This document shows, one piece after another, positions 51,094-59,690 of a stretch of DNA of 64,000 nucleotides. Source of the stretch: a virus. The position numbers and the translations under genes were made by a program. Each line of letters opens with the position of its first letter. The stretch's first letter is position 1. The notes below the pieces were generated by a model. The model made no database searches. It was not told the origin of the DNA and was given only the letters and a program-made list of their open reading frames with translations. Location of the stretch: positions 1 to 64,000 of IMG/VR virus record IMGVR_UViG_3300024999_000089; one strand, written 5' to 3'.

Positions 51094-51261
51094 ATTAAAA
51101 CTATTTATTGTTACGATGAAGTATATAAAGAGCAATTAATAAAAGAAGGTTTTAAATTAATGTCTTTCCAAATTATTGATAATAAACCTTGCTGGTTATT
51201 TGAAAATAATAAAAATATTAATTTTAGTAGAAAGACTAATATAAAACATATTTATTTTTAA
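51094..51261 (+). CDS. DUF5659-like protein with AUU start, 55 aa
   Basis: The frame from AUU (51094-51096) reads as MKTIYCYDEVYKEQLIKEGF, a standard beginning for DUF5659-like phage proteins, and ends KTNIKHIYF. No ATG, GTG or TTG is available except an internal Met (codon 23), which would remove the conserved part. Ribosome-site-like AGGATGTGAT lies upstream. Directly after the truncated endonuclease gene and before the protease-scaffold gene. Function unknown. Confidence 0.6.
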   Translation: MKTIYCYDEVYKEQLIKEGFKLMSFQIIDNKPCWLFENNKNINFSRKTNIKHIYF

Positions 51262-51284
51262 TTAATTAAAGGAGGTGAAATAAT

Positions 51285-52982
51285 TTGGAATATAAAATAA
51301 ATACAAGTATACCAATTAATTTTGAAATGATTGAAGAAATACCAGATAGTAGATTTTTAAAAGTTAAGATATGGCTTTGCCATACAGGTGAAAATTTAAA
51401 TGGCAGTTATTTTAGCAAAGAATTGCTTGAAACAATGAAAAATGAATCTTTATCCAATATACCAATTTTAGGTTATATATCTATTGATAATTTAAATGAA
51501 TCAGATTTTTTAGGGCATGAAGAAAGAATTATAATACAAAATGGTGAAATAAAAATTGAATATGTTGGTAAAATTTATGGTTTAATACCAGAAACAAATA
51601 ATGCTCAGTTTGAGTTTAAATTATGTGATGATGGTATAGAAAGAGAATTCTTAACTTGTGAAGGATTGCTTTATACTAGATTTCCAGAATGTATTGATAT
51701 ATTTAACAGAGATGAATCAAAAAGTCAATCAATGGAATTAGAACCTGATTCTATTTCTGGAAAATTTGAAATTGATAATTTATTCCATTTTGAAACAGCT
51801 AAATTTGAGGGAGCTTGTATTTTGGGTGATACTTTAACACCAGCAATGGTTAATTCAACAATTGAAAAATTTAGTATTAAAAATATTAAAATTCAATTGC
51901 AAGAAATGATAGTTGAACTCAATAATACAGTTTTTAATAAAAATAATCAAGAAGGAGGTACAGAAATATTGGATGCAAAATTTGAACTAATAAAAAATTA
52001 TGATAATTTAACTGAAGAAGATGTTTTAGATTTAAAAACAAATCATGAACAATATTCATTAGAAGAATTTGAAGCAAAATTAAAAGAACTATCAGAAGCG
52101 AAAAATATTCCACCAACTGATTTTGCTTTAACTGCTGAACAATTAAATGATGAAGTAAGAAAGGTTTTAAGAAATAGAAGGGTTATTTCAGAAGATTGGT
52201 GGGGTGATGAATACTCAGAAAACGAATTCTACTATAGAGATATTAAAGATAATTTAGTTATAGTCATTGATAATTCTTGGGAAAATTATTATGGAATACC
52301 ATATATGGTCGATGGAGATACAGTGACAATTGATTTTGAAAATAAAATTGCATATATGTATGATTGGAGACCTAGAGTAGATGGTGAGGTTGTAGATAAT
52401 TTTGCCAAACAGGAATTTGAGGAAAAATTAAAAGTATTTACTGATAAAGCAACTGAAAAAGTTAAATCTGAAGTTATTGCCGAATATGAAGTAAAAATTA
52501 CTGAATTTAATTCCAAAATTGAAGAATTAAATTCAGATTCACAAGATACCATTTTAGTTGAATTTGAAAATCTTAAATCTAAAGTAACAGAATATGAAAA
52601 TAATATTTCTACTTTGACTGAACAATTCAATTCTTTAAAAACAGAAAATGAAACACTTACTCAAACTAATACTTCCCTTCAAGAATTTAGAACAAATATT
52701 GAACAACAACAACAAGAAGCATTTGAAGCACAACAATTACAACTTAAAGCAGAATTAATTGAAAATTTCTCAAAAGTATTATCTATTGAGGAAATTAAAT
52801 CAATAGAAGAGAAAAATTTATCTATAGAAGATATGGATAAAGAATTTAAAATTATGTATGCTTCAAAAGAATTATCTGCAAAATTTGCAAAGAAAACTAA
52901 AAAAACTGATACAGAGATTCCAATTTTTAATTTTTCACTTAAGAAAAAAGAAGATTGGACTTCATTAATACCTAAGAAATAA
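51285..52982 (+). CDS. Prohead protease-scaffold fusion, 565 aa
   Basis: TTG start nine bases after GGAGG. Residues 1-210 contain NIPILGYI and FLGHEER, ending in a region with LEPDSISGKF, as in XkdF-type phage head maturation proteases. An insert with a compact WWGDEYSENEF domain follows (about 305-370), then a long coiled coil (370-530) typical of scaffold. Lies before decoration and capsid genes, the normal order. Provides internal scaffold and cleaves head proteins during maturation. Confidence 0.7.
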   Translation: MEYKINTSIPINFEMIEEIPDSRFLKVKIWLCHTGENLNGSYFSKELLETMKNESLSNIPILGYISIDNLNESDFLGHEERIIIQNGEIKIEYVGKIYGLIPETNNAQFEFKLCDDGIEREFLTCEGLLYTRFPECIDIFNRDESKSQSMELEPDSISGKFEIDNLFHFETAKFEGACILGDTLTPAMVNSTIEKFSIKNIKIQLQEMIVELNNTVFNKNNQEGGTEILDAKFELIKNYDNLTEEDVLDLKTNHEQYSLEEFEAKLKELSEAKNIPPTDFALTAEQLNDEVRKVLRNRRVISEDWWGDEYSENEFYYRDIKDNLVIVIDNSWENYYGIPYMVDGDTVTIDFENKIAYMYDWRPRVDGEVVDNFAKQEFEEKLKVFTDKATEKVKSEVIAEYEVKITEFNSKIEELNSDSQDTILVEFENLKSKVTEYENNISTLTEQFNSLKTENETLTQTNTSLQEFRTNIEQQQQEAFEAQQLQLKAELIENFSKVLSIEEIKSIEEKNLSIEDMDKEFKIMYASKELSAKFAKKTKKTDTEIPIFNFSLKKKEDWTSLIPKK

Positions 52983-53019
52983 TAAAATAATAAAATTAAA
53001 TTTAAGGAGGAATTGATTT

Positions 53020-53571
53020 ATGGCTAATGTAAACAATGTAGTAACTGGTAGATATGGTATTGTAAATCTTCGTAAAGTAGCAGGTGTAAAAACAGGTGAA
53101 CATAATATTCAATATGCTTTAAATGCAACTGATTTTGCTGCTACTGCTTGTCAAAATGGTTTTCTTTTAGAAGAAGAGCATTATACAAAAACTCTTGGTT
53201 TACCTGGTGCTGCAACTACTAGGGTTGGTTTAGTTGCATGTGTAGAAAAAATGTATGATGAAAGTGATATGTCTTTAGGTAATTTTAGATTAAATTTAAA
53301 TGAATTTTTACCTAGAATTTATCGTTTGCAAATAGGTGACATGTTTGATACCAATAACTTTAAGTATGATGATGGAGATTATGCTAATTATGCTGCTATT
53401 GTAACTGCTATCACTGCTGGTACTACTGTATATGCATATCCTTCCACTAATGGTCAGATTGAATTAGAACCTATTCAAAATGCTAACGCAGCAATTGAAT
53501 TACAAGCAACTAGAGTTGTAACTTTACCTGCTGGTGAGGCTGGATTAATGTTTGTCTGCACAAAAAGTTAA
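53020..53571 (+). CDS. Probable capsid decoration protein, 183 aa
   Basis: ATG with AAGGAGG. Ala/Thr/Gly-rich beta protein (GLPGAATTRVGLVACVEKMY, TRVVTLPAGEAGLMFV) directly before the major capsid gene. Composition, size and position fit a head decoration or cement protein; sequence alone does not prove it. Confidence 0.6.
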   Translation: MANVNNVVTGRYGIVNLRKVAGVKTGEHNIQYALNATDFAATACQNGFLLEEEHYTKTLGLPGAATTRVGLVACVEKMYDESDMSLGNFRLNLNEFLPRIYRLQIGDMFDTNNFKYDDGDYANYAAIVTAITAGTTVYAYPSTNGQIELEPIQNANAAIELQATRVVTLPAGEAGLMFVCTKS

Positions 53572-53582
53572 GTAGTAATAAA

Positions 53583-53596
53583 TTATAAATATAATA
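53583..53596 (+). promoter_or_regulatory. 14-bp motif before the capsid gene
   Basis: TTATAAATATAATA, immediately upstream of the ribosome site of the major capsid gene; no -35 box. Confidence 0.45.
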
Positions 53597-53621
53597 ATAT
53601 TAAAGGAGGAATAATTATATT

Positions 53622-54623
53622 ATGGAAAGAAAATACTTCGAGTTATCAATGGCTACATATAATAGAAATGATTCAGTAGTTGATGGTGTTACATATACTT
53701 CTGCTGAAAAAAATGAAGCATTGAGAAATGCTTTTAAAGATTTAGTACCTGATGGTAAAAATAGATATAAGAGTTTCAGGAAAAACAAGAATGAGATTTT
53801 TGAATTAGTTGAAGAAAATGTTGATGAAATTCTGCCAAAAAGAGTTGATGATGCTTATGGTGGTTTTGTTGAGTATCAGATTTTAGATCAAGGACAAAAA
53901 CCTAAATTTAAGACTAAGAAAGGTAAAAGAGGTTTACTTAACTTTATTACCAAAGTTGGTTTGGGTGGTGTAATTGAAAGAACAAGATTAGATGTTGATT
54001 ATATTAATATGACTATGGAAGCATACGGCGGTGCAGTTTATGTCGAATTTGAGCGTTTTTTAGACGGCGTTGTGGACTGGACTGATTTAATTAATGCTAT
54101 CGTAGATGGTATTATGGAAAAAATCAATCTTCAAATTCAAACTACTTTAATTGCTTCATTCACTGGTTTATCTGCTAATATGAAAGTACAAGCTAATTCT
54201 TTTGTTCCTAGTCAAATGGGACAATTAATTACTAATGTACAATCTTATGGTGATAATGTAGTTATTTTCTGCACTCCTACTTTTGCAGGTACTATTGAAG
54301 AAACTCCTGGATTTGTGAGTGATATGGATAGAACTGAACGCAGAGAATTTGGTAGAATTGGTAAATTTAGAGGTGCTAGTGTTATTGTATTACCTAACGC
54401 TTTTGCTGATGATACTAATAATAGTAAAGTATTAAGTGATCAATATGCTATTATTGTTGCAACAAATGAGAGTAAAATTGTTAAAGTGGCATTTGAGGGA
54501 GAGACAATTGTTAGGGAAACTGAAAACGCAGATATGAGTATAGATTTCGAATCATATCGCAAATTTGGCTTAACCATTGTTTACTCCAATTACTATTGCA
54601 TGTATAAAAATGTCTCGCTCTAA
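53622..54623 (+). CDS. Major capsid protein (HK97 fold), 333 aa
   Basis: Strong AAGGAGG, ATG start. Order of elements matches HK97-type capsid proteins: helical N-terminus, NFITKVGLGGVIERTRLDVD, a central helical segment (DWTDLINAIVDGIMEKINLQ), NVVIFCTPTFAGTIEE and GASVIVLPNAFA. Followed at once by a strong terminator, as expected for the most abundant late product. Confidence 0.85.
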   Translation: MERKYFELSMATYNRNDSVVDGVTYTSAEKNEALRNAFKDLVPDGKNRYKSFRKNKNEIFELVEENVDEILPKRVDDAYGGFVEYQILDQGQKPKFKTKKGKRGLLNFITKVGLGGVIERTRLDVDYINMTMEAYGGAVYVEFERFLDGVVDWTDLINAIVDGIMEKINLQIQTTLIASFTGLSANMKVQANSFVPSQMGQLITNVQSYGDNVVIFCTPTFAGTIEETPGFVSDMDRTERREFGRIGKFRGASVIVLPNAFADDTNNSKVLSDQYAIIVATNESKIVKVAFEGETIVRETENADMSIDFESYRKFGLTIVYSNYYCMYKNVSL

Positions 54624-54670
54624 GGATTATTTTAAAATAAAAATAGGACAAATAGCGCAATTTGTCTGAT

Positions 54671-54706
54671 AAGAGGGTATCCTTTCTACCCTCTTTTTTA
54701 TTTTTT
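54671..54706 (+). terminator. Strong terminator after the capsid gene
   Basis: AGAGGGTA / TACCCTCT stem, 7-nt loop, TTTTTTATTTTTT. Confidence 0.9.
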
Positions 54707-54757
54707 AAAATTTGAAAGGTTAATTGCAATCATAGAAAGGGTGATAAATTGTAACAA

Positions 54758-55684
54758 ATTAATTCGCAGATTATTACAAATAATATAAATTATTCAGGTA
54801 TTTATTTAATTATCAATCTACAAAATAATAAATTTTATGTTGGTAGTGCGAAAAAACTATATGGAAGAAAGATGGAACATTTGTATTTATTGCGTAAAAA
54901 TAAACATGCAAATACATATCTTCAAAATTCATATAATAAAAATGGTGAAGAAAATTTTACATTTGTAGTAATTGAAATAATTGAAGATGAAAATAAATTA
55001 ACAGAAAGAGAACAATATTGGATAGACACATTAGATGCTACAAATAAAGAAATAGCTTATAATATTTGTCCAACTGCTAATAGTATGTTAGGTTATAAAC
55101 ATTCTGAAGATACTATAAATAAGTTAAAAAAATATAAAGGTGAATTATCTCCTTTTTATGGTAAAAACCATACTGATGAAGCAAAAAATAAAATATCTAT
55201 AAAAAATAGCAATCCATCTGATGAAACAAGAGAAAAACATCGTCAAGTAGCACTGAATCAATCACCAGAAACAAGACAAAAAATTGCCGAATCTAAATAT
55301 AAATCAGTTATTCAATTAACTCTTGAAGGTGAATTTGTAAAAAAATGGATTAGTATTAAAGAAATATGTAATACATTATGGTTTGATCAACCACATATTT
55401 CTACATGTTGTGCTAATAAAAATAATGTAAAACAACACAAAGGATTTATATGGATATGGGAAAATAATTATAAAGATTTTGATATTAATAATTATAAAAG
55501 ACCATATAAAAATAACAAAGGTAAAATTACTTTACAATATGATTTAGATGGCAATTTTATTAAAGAATGGTTAAATGCCAAAACAGCATCTAGGGAATTA
55601 GGATTGGAATACATATCAATAACTGAATGTTGCACAGGTAAAATTAAAAAATCTCAAGGTTTCATTTGGAAATATGTATCATAA
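54758..55684 (+). CDS. GIY-YIG homing endonuclease with uncertain start
   Basis: YSGIYLIINLQNNKFYVGSA (from 54788) is the GIY-YIG motif, so translation must begin upstream of the first ATG (54872). In frame there is TTG (54749) followed immediately by TAA, then CAA and ATT (54758); the ribosome site AAAGGGTGAT is well placed for the TTG. Either AUU is used or codon 2 is a nonsense change. Downstream: NUMOD3-like repeats (HTDEAKNKIS) and two NUMOD1-like DNA-binding units (SVIQLTLEGEFVKKWISIKE, ITLQYDLDGNFIKEWLNAKT). Free-standing between capsid and head-tail genes. Confidence 0.75.
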   Translation: MNSQIITNNINYSGIYLIINLQNNKFYVGSAKKLYGRKMEHLYLLRKNKHANTYLQNSYNKNGEENFTFVVIEIIEDENKLTEREQYWIDTLDATNKEIAYNICPTANSMLGYKHSEDTINKLKKYKGELSPFYGKNHTDEAKNKISIKNSNPSDETREKHRQVALNQSPETRQKIAESKYKSVIQLTLEGEFVKKWISIKEICNTLWFDQPHISTCCANKNNVKQHKGFIWIWENNYKDFDINNYKRPYKNNKGKITLQYDLDGNFIKEWLNAKTASRELGLEYISITECCTGKIKKSQGFIWKYVS

Positions 55685-55739
55685 CAAAAACATAAAACAA
55701 CAAAATAAAATATTAAAATAAAAGGAATGATTTATTCTT

Positions 55740-56261
55740 ATGGCAAAAACAACTCAATCAAAAAATCAATCAAACGAATTTAACACAATTGATCCAGATA
55801 GGAAGGTTAGAATCATAAACAATTCTAATTCTAAAATCTATTGGACTCAATTAAATGGTAGACCTATTAATTTAATGAAAATTGCTGCTCCTGCTTCATT
55901 GCCTTATGTAGAATTGGAAAATATGGCTTATACTAGTGATTTAATTCAAACAGGAGATATTTATGTCCCTGATAAAGATGTATTCGATGCTTTAGGAATT
56001 ATAAGTTTAAAACATGAAGATATAAAACTACATTCTGAATTAAAACGTATGTTAGCAAATTTAGAAGCAGAAGAATTGAAAGAAGAAATTTCTAAACTTC
56101 CAGATGGTAATAAGGAATTATTAGCTGAATTAGCAATTGTTGATTATGATAATTTAAGAGGATCTGTTGTTAATACCATTGAGAATGAAACAAAAGTAAA
56201 AATTTCTCTTATAAAAGAAGATGAAAAAGCAAATAAACAAAATCAAGAAAAGAATAAATAA
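55740..56261 (+). CDS. Head/neck-module hypothetical protein, 173 aa
   Basis: ATG with AAAGGAAT upstream. N-terminal beta part (KVRIINNSNSKIYWTQLNGR), middle with VPDKDVFDALG, and a charged helical C-terminus. Position right after the capsid genes suggests a virion or head-completion role. Not recognised. Confidence 0.65.
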   Translation: MAKTTQSKNQSNEFNTIDPDRKVRIINNSNSKIYWTQLNGRPINLMKIAAPASLPYVELENMAYTSDLIQTGDIYVPDKDVFDALGIISLKHEDIKLHSELKRMLANLEAEELKEEISKLPDGNKELLAELAIVDYDNLRGSVVNTIENETKVKISLIKEDEKANKQNQEKNK

Positions 56262-56288
56262 AATAAATAATGAAAGTAGTTTGATACT

Positions 56289-56726
56289 ATGACTATTTCT
56301 TATGATTTAATTTTTCAGAAGTTTATGCATGAAATTAATGATTTTGATTTAACGTCTTTAAATGAAGAACAAATGTTAATAGAAAATAAATTAACTCTAT
56401 CTAAAGCAGTGTCTTTATTTAAAAAATGTAAGCAATCATTAATTAGAGATGATGAAGATGAAGAATTCATAAATGACTTAACAGAAGAAGAACAATGGAT
56501 ATTAGCAGATTATATGAGAAAAGTTTGGTTAGATGAAAAAATAAATAATGGTGAATTATTAAAATTGAGATTAACAGATAAAGATTTTAAAACTTTTAGT
56601 CCTGCTGATTTATTAGGAACTATGAGTAAATTAAAATCAATTTATGATAAAGAATTAAAATTAAAAGTTAATGATTATCTATATGATGGTTATTTATACT
56701 CTAAGTTTTATAAATCAGGTGGTTAG
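56289..56726 (+). CDS. Head-tail connector-like protein, 145 aa
   Basis: Helical, acidic; EEQWILADYMRKVWLDEKIN and DFKTFSPADLLGTM recall head-completion/connector proteins placed here in Bacillota phages. The ribosome site is weak (GAAAG). Assignment by position and general pattern only. Confidence 0.55.
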   Translation: MTISYDLIFQKFMHEINDFDLTSLNEEQMLIENKLTLSKAVSLFKKCKQSLIRDDEDEEFINDLTEEEQWILADYMRKVWLDEKINNGELLKLRLTDKDFKTFSPADLLGTMSKLKSIYDKELKLKVNDYLYDGYLYSKFYKSGG

Positions 56727-56758
56727 GAGTGATTATATTTTAGAAGGGAGATTATATT

Positions 56759-57388
56759 ATGACAGAATTTAATTTTAAAACAGTTAGTGAAAATTCAATA
56801 ACAAGTGATATTGTACAAGGAACAATTAAATCAAAGATTAAATTGTTACCATTAGCTTCTGCTGCTATTTCAGGTGTTGATTTCCATAAGTTATTTGCAA
56901 TTGGTGATGTAACAGGAACAACAGCTTATGGATTTGGTGATCCAACAAAACCGACTACAGGTATTATGGGCAGTTTTGGTAGAACAGCTATTGCAACAGG
57001 AACTCCAACTGATACAGGTTTAGATATTAGAGTTATAAATAAACTTGTAAATACAGGAGCGAATACAATTCAAGGTGCCTATATTAAGGCAAAAAATTAT
57101 ACTGGTGGAACAGTAGGTATAGTTAAAGGTTTATTTGTAGAAGTGGTTAATGATGGAACTGCAACAACTGTATTAGGTATTGAAATAGGTTCTGATGGTA
57201 CTGCACCTACAGCAGATGTTAAATTTAGCAATGGTGCATATTTAGTTGCTTTATCAACTGCAATTACAGTAAATGTAACTACTACAACTGCTCCTGCTGG
57301 GTCTCTTGGATTTACAACTAACGCAACAGGTTTAGGGAAATTGTTTATGTCTGATGGTTCAAAATGGCAATACGCAGTAGTAGCATAA
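56759..57388 (+). CDS. Gly/Thr-rich virion surface protein, 209 aa
   Basis: ATG with AAGGGAG. Gly/Thr/Ala-rich beta-structure throughout (AIGDVTGTTAYGFGDPTKPT, GSDGTAPTADVKFSNGAY) ending FMSDGSKWQYAVVA, an ending often seen in fibre or head-spike proteins. Probably an exposed structural protein (inference). Confidence 0.55.
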   Translation: MTEFNFKTVSENSITSDIVQGTIKSKIKLLPLASAAISGVDFHKLFAIGDVTGTTAYGFGDPTKPTTGIMGSFGRTAIATGTPTDTGLDIRVINKLVNTGANTIQGAYIKAKNYTGGTVGIVKGLFVEVVNDGTATTVLGIEIGSDGTAPTADVKFSNGAYLVALSTAITVNVTTTTAPAGSLGFTTNATGLGKLFMSDGSKWQYAVVA

Positions 57389-57413
57389 TATAATTTTGGA
57401 GGATTAAAGTTTA

Positions 57414-57578
57414 ATGACAATTGAAACTTTAAATGAACGTATACAATTGCTACTTGCTCAAAAACAAGATGCAACTGATAGGATTAATCAAGCAATGTCA
57501 GATTTAAACGCAATTAATGGTGCAATTCAAGAAGTTAATTTTTGGACTGATTATATAAATAAATTAAAGGAGGAATAA
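57414..57578 (+). CDS. Small coiled-coil protein, 54 aa
   Basis: ATG at 57414 with GGAGG upstream; MTIETLNERIQLLLAQKQDA and so on forms one or two amphipathic helices. Its last codons contain the ribosome site of the next gene. Likely a small virion or assembly protein. Confidence 0.65.
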   Translation: MTIETLNERIQLLLAQKQDATDRINQAMSDLNAINGAIQEVNFWTDYINKLKEE

Positions 57579-57583
57579 TTATT

Positions 57584-57862
57584 ATGGCAAACGTAACTGG
57601 GTATGTAAGCAAGGAACTGACTGCAAACATTTTAGAACAAAATGTTACTCTTAATGTGAATGAATTTTATCTTATTAACAATATTTCTGCAAACATAGTT
57701 ACAATTAATTTAGACAATACCTGTACAGAAGATGGAGCAATTAAGTTAGCTGCTGGTCAAAGTATTGAAAATTTTAAAGAGTATTGTAAAGTATTATATT
57801 ACAAAGCAGCAGCAGATGCATCAACATTACAAATTATCGCAAAGAGAGAAAAATCTTATTAA
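57584..57862 (+). CDS. Small beta-rich virion protein, 92 aa
   Basis: ATG with AAGGAGG. Beta-rich (ISANIVTINLDNT, YCKVLYYKAAADASTLQIIA), ends before a strong terminator. Resembles small decoration or fibre-base proteins in this position; no family assigned. Confidence 0.6.
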   Translation: MANVTGYVSKELTANILEQNVTLNVNEFYLINNISANIVTINLDNTCTEDGAIKLAAGQSIENFKEYCKVLYYKAAADASTLQIIAKREKSY

Positions 57863-57865
57863 TTT

Positions 57866-57894
57866 AAAAGGGAGTGAAACATCTCCCTTTTTAT
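57866..57894 (+). terminator. Intrinsic terminator
   Basis: AAAGGGAG / CTCCCTTT stem, 8-nt loop, TTTTTATA. Confidence 0.85.
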
Positions 57895-57933
57895 AACTTG
57901 TAGAGTTTTAAAATTTAAGGAGTTGATATTTTA

Positions 57934-59106
57934 TTGACTTGGTGGAATGATTATCAAGCAAGACGAGGTTTAGATAGAAAAACTTTATATGTTAACAATA
58001 TGAAAAATACAATATCAACTGAATTTAAAAATTCTACAAGTTATAATTTAGTTAAAATTAATAATGTTGATAGAGATGTTCGTATTGTTGAAGAAAATTC
58101 AATTATAAAAAATCCAAATAAAAAGAGATTATTATGCTATCCAGATGAAACTATAAGTGTTGGGAATATTATTTTATGGAATAGTGAAAATTGGATATGT
58201 ACTGAAACAGATAATACTTCAGAAGTTTCAGATGTTGGATTAATTAGTAGGTGTAATAATGTATTAAAGTTTTATGATAAAACCCAAAACAACATCCTAT
58301 ACAATATCCCTTGTATAATCGTTGATAAAATTACTACAGATTTACAAGAAAATAAATTTTTACTAACAATTGATTGTGACATACTAGTTATAATTGCAAA
58401 CAATGATATTAACAATTTAATCTCTCCTAATGAAATTTTCAAAATTGGTAGATATAGTTATTACATCACAAAACCAGACGATGTAACCAAACCAGGATTG
58501 ATCATACTACCAATGAAATTTACTGAAGAAATGCAGGAAGAGCATTTATATACTTTAGAGATTTTGAATGGAAATTCTGTAGATGTTCAAATTTCTACTG
58601 AATTACAATTAAATATTAATGTGTACGATAATGGAACACTTATCTCCCCTCTTCCATCTTTAATACTTACAAACAGTGATGAAACAATATGTAATGTTGA
58701 TGAAAATGGTTTAATAACTACTAATGATATTGTTGATAATTGTAATATTACTGTTAGTTTAGAGAGTGATAATAGTGTTTTTGATATTATTAATATAAAT
58801 GTAATTGAAAATGTTCAGAATAACATAACTTACAGTTTAACTTCGGAAAGTTTACCTGACAATGAGATTATTTTAACGCAAACTAAAGTTTATGAAGTTA
58901 ATAAATATAATAATGGAAATTTAGTTGAACAAACATTTACATTTAGTATAATTGGTGATTTAAGTGCTTATCAATTAGTTGTTTTAGATGGTAATAGTTG
59001 TAGTGTTAAAGCATTGAAAAGTGGTAGTGTTATTATTTTGAAAGCAATTGATGATAGTAATGGTGAAATTGTTTTGAAGGATATTAGATTGAAGAATTTA
59101 TTCTAG
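57934..59106 (+). CDS. Head-tail joining protein with Ig-like repeats, 390 aa
   Basis: TTG start after AAGGAG (long spacing). The N-terminal 200 residues contain conserved-looking TWWNDYQARRGLDRKTLYVN; the C-terminal 180 residues hold two bacterial Ig-like (BIG2-type) units, the second near LTQTKVYEVNKYNNGNLVEQ. Position after head genes suggests a neck or joining protein with displayed Ig domains, which can bind surface carbohydrate (family precedent). Confidence 0.6.
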   Translation: MTWWNDYQARRGLDRKTLYVNNMKNTISTEFKNSTSYNLVKINNVDRDVRIVEENSIIKNPNKKRLLCYPDETISVGNIILWNSENWICTETDNTSEVSDVGLISRCNNVLKFYDKTQNNILYNIPCIIVDKITTDLQENKFLLTIDCDILVIIANNDINNLISPNEIFKIGRYSYYITKPDDVTKPGLIILPMKFTEEMQEEHLYTLEILNGNSVDVQISTELQLNINVYDNGTLISPLPSLILTNSDETICNVDENGLITTNDIVDNCNITVSLESDNSVFDIININVIENVQNNITYSLTSESLPDNEIILTQTKVYEVNKYNNGNLVEQTFTFSIIGDLSAYQLVVLDGNSCSVKALKSGSVIILKAIDDSNGEIVLKDIRLKNLF

Positions 59107-59117
59107 GAAGTGTTAAA

Positions 59118-59642
59118 ATGTCAAATATAATTAATCTTGATAAAATAGGAAATATATTATCAAGTATTGGAAATAAACTTATAGAAAATAAAACTTTAAT
59201 GCGTTGTATTGCGTATAACACACCTAATGCATTATCATCTTCCCTACCAGATGTTACTATTGAAGAAATTATAAAACTTACAGGGAAAGGTATTAATCCT
59301 TCAAATAAACAAAAGATTTATAAATGTCCTTTTAATAATAATATAATAGATGAAATTAGATCAGAAATTCGTTTTTTTATTCCTAAATTAAAACCAGAAA
59401 ATCTTTATATTTCTAAAATTAATATAGGTTTTGAGGTTATTACTTATAATACTTTGGTAGATTTAGAAGATAATAAACTTAGGTATTTAGTAATGATTCA
59501 AGAAATTTTAAATTCTTTAAATGGATATGATTGTGGAGGAATTGGTTTGCTATATCTTACAGAAAATTCATCTATTAATATTGTTAATTATAATCATAAA
59601 TTTTCTGGATATACTTTCTTTTTGTCTACTAGGGTAACATAA
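59118..59642 (+). CDS. Neck/tail-completion-like protein, 174 aa
   Basis: ATG with GGAAGTG upstream. Helical N-terminus, then a domain containing RSEIRFFIPKLKPENLYISK and a beta-rich end with FSGYTFFLSTRVT. Position between joining and tail genes suggests tail terminator/completion. Inference from order only. Confidence 0.55.
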   Translation: MSNIINLDKIGNILSSIGNKLIENKTLMRCIAYNTPNALSSSLPDVTIEEIIKLTGKGINPSNKQKIYKCPFNNNIIDEIRSEIRFFIPKLKPENLYISKINIGFEVITYNTLVDLEDNKLRYLVMIQEILNSLNGYDCGGIGLLYLTENSSINIVNYNHKFSGYTFFLSTRVT

Positions 59643-59690
59643 TAAGGTAAATTTTATAGATTTATAATACAACATGGTTAGGTGATTTAT

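Noticed and set aside
49676-55684. Reassignment of TAA as a sense codon, suggested by in-frame TAA in two endonuclease genes
   Set aside because: TAA is the normal stop of most genes here, often directly before a terminator, so the code is standard; the two cases are better read as mutations or start-codon problems.
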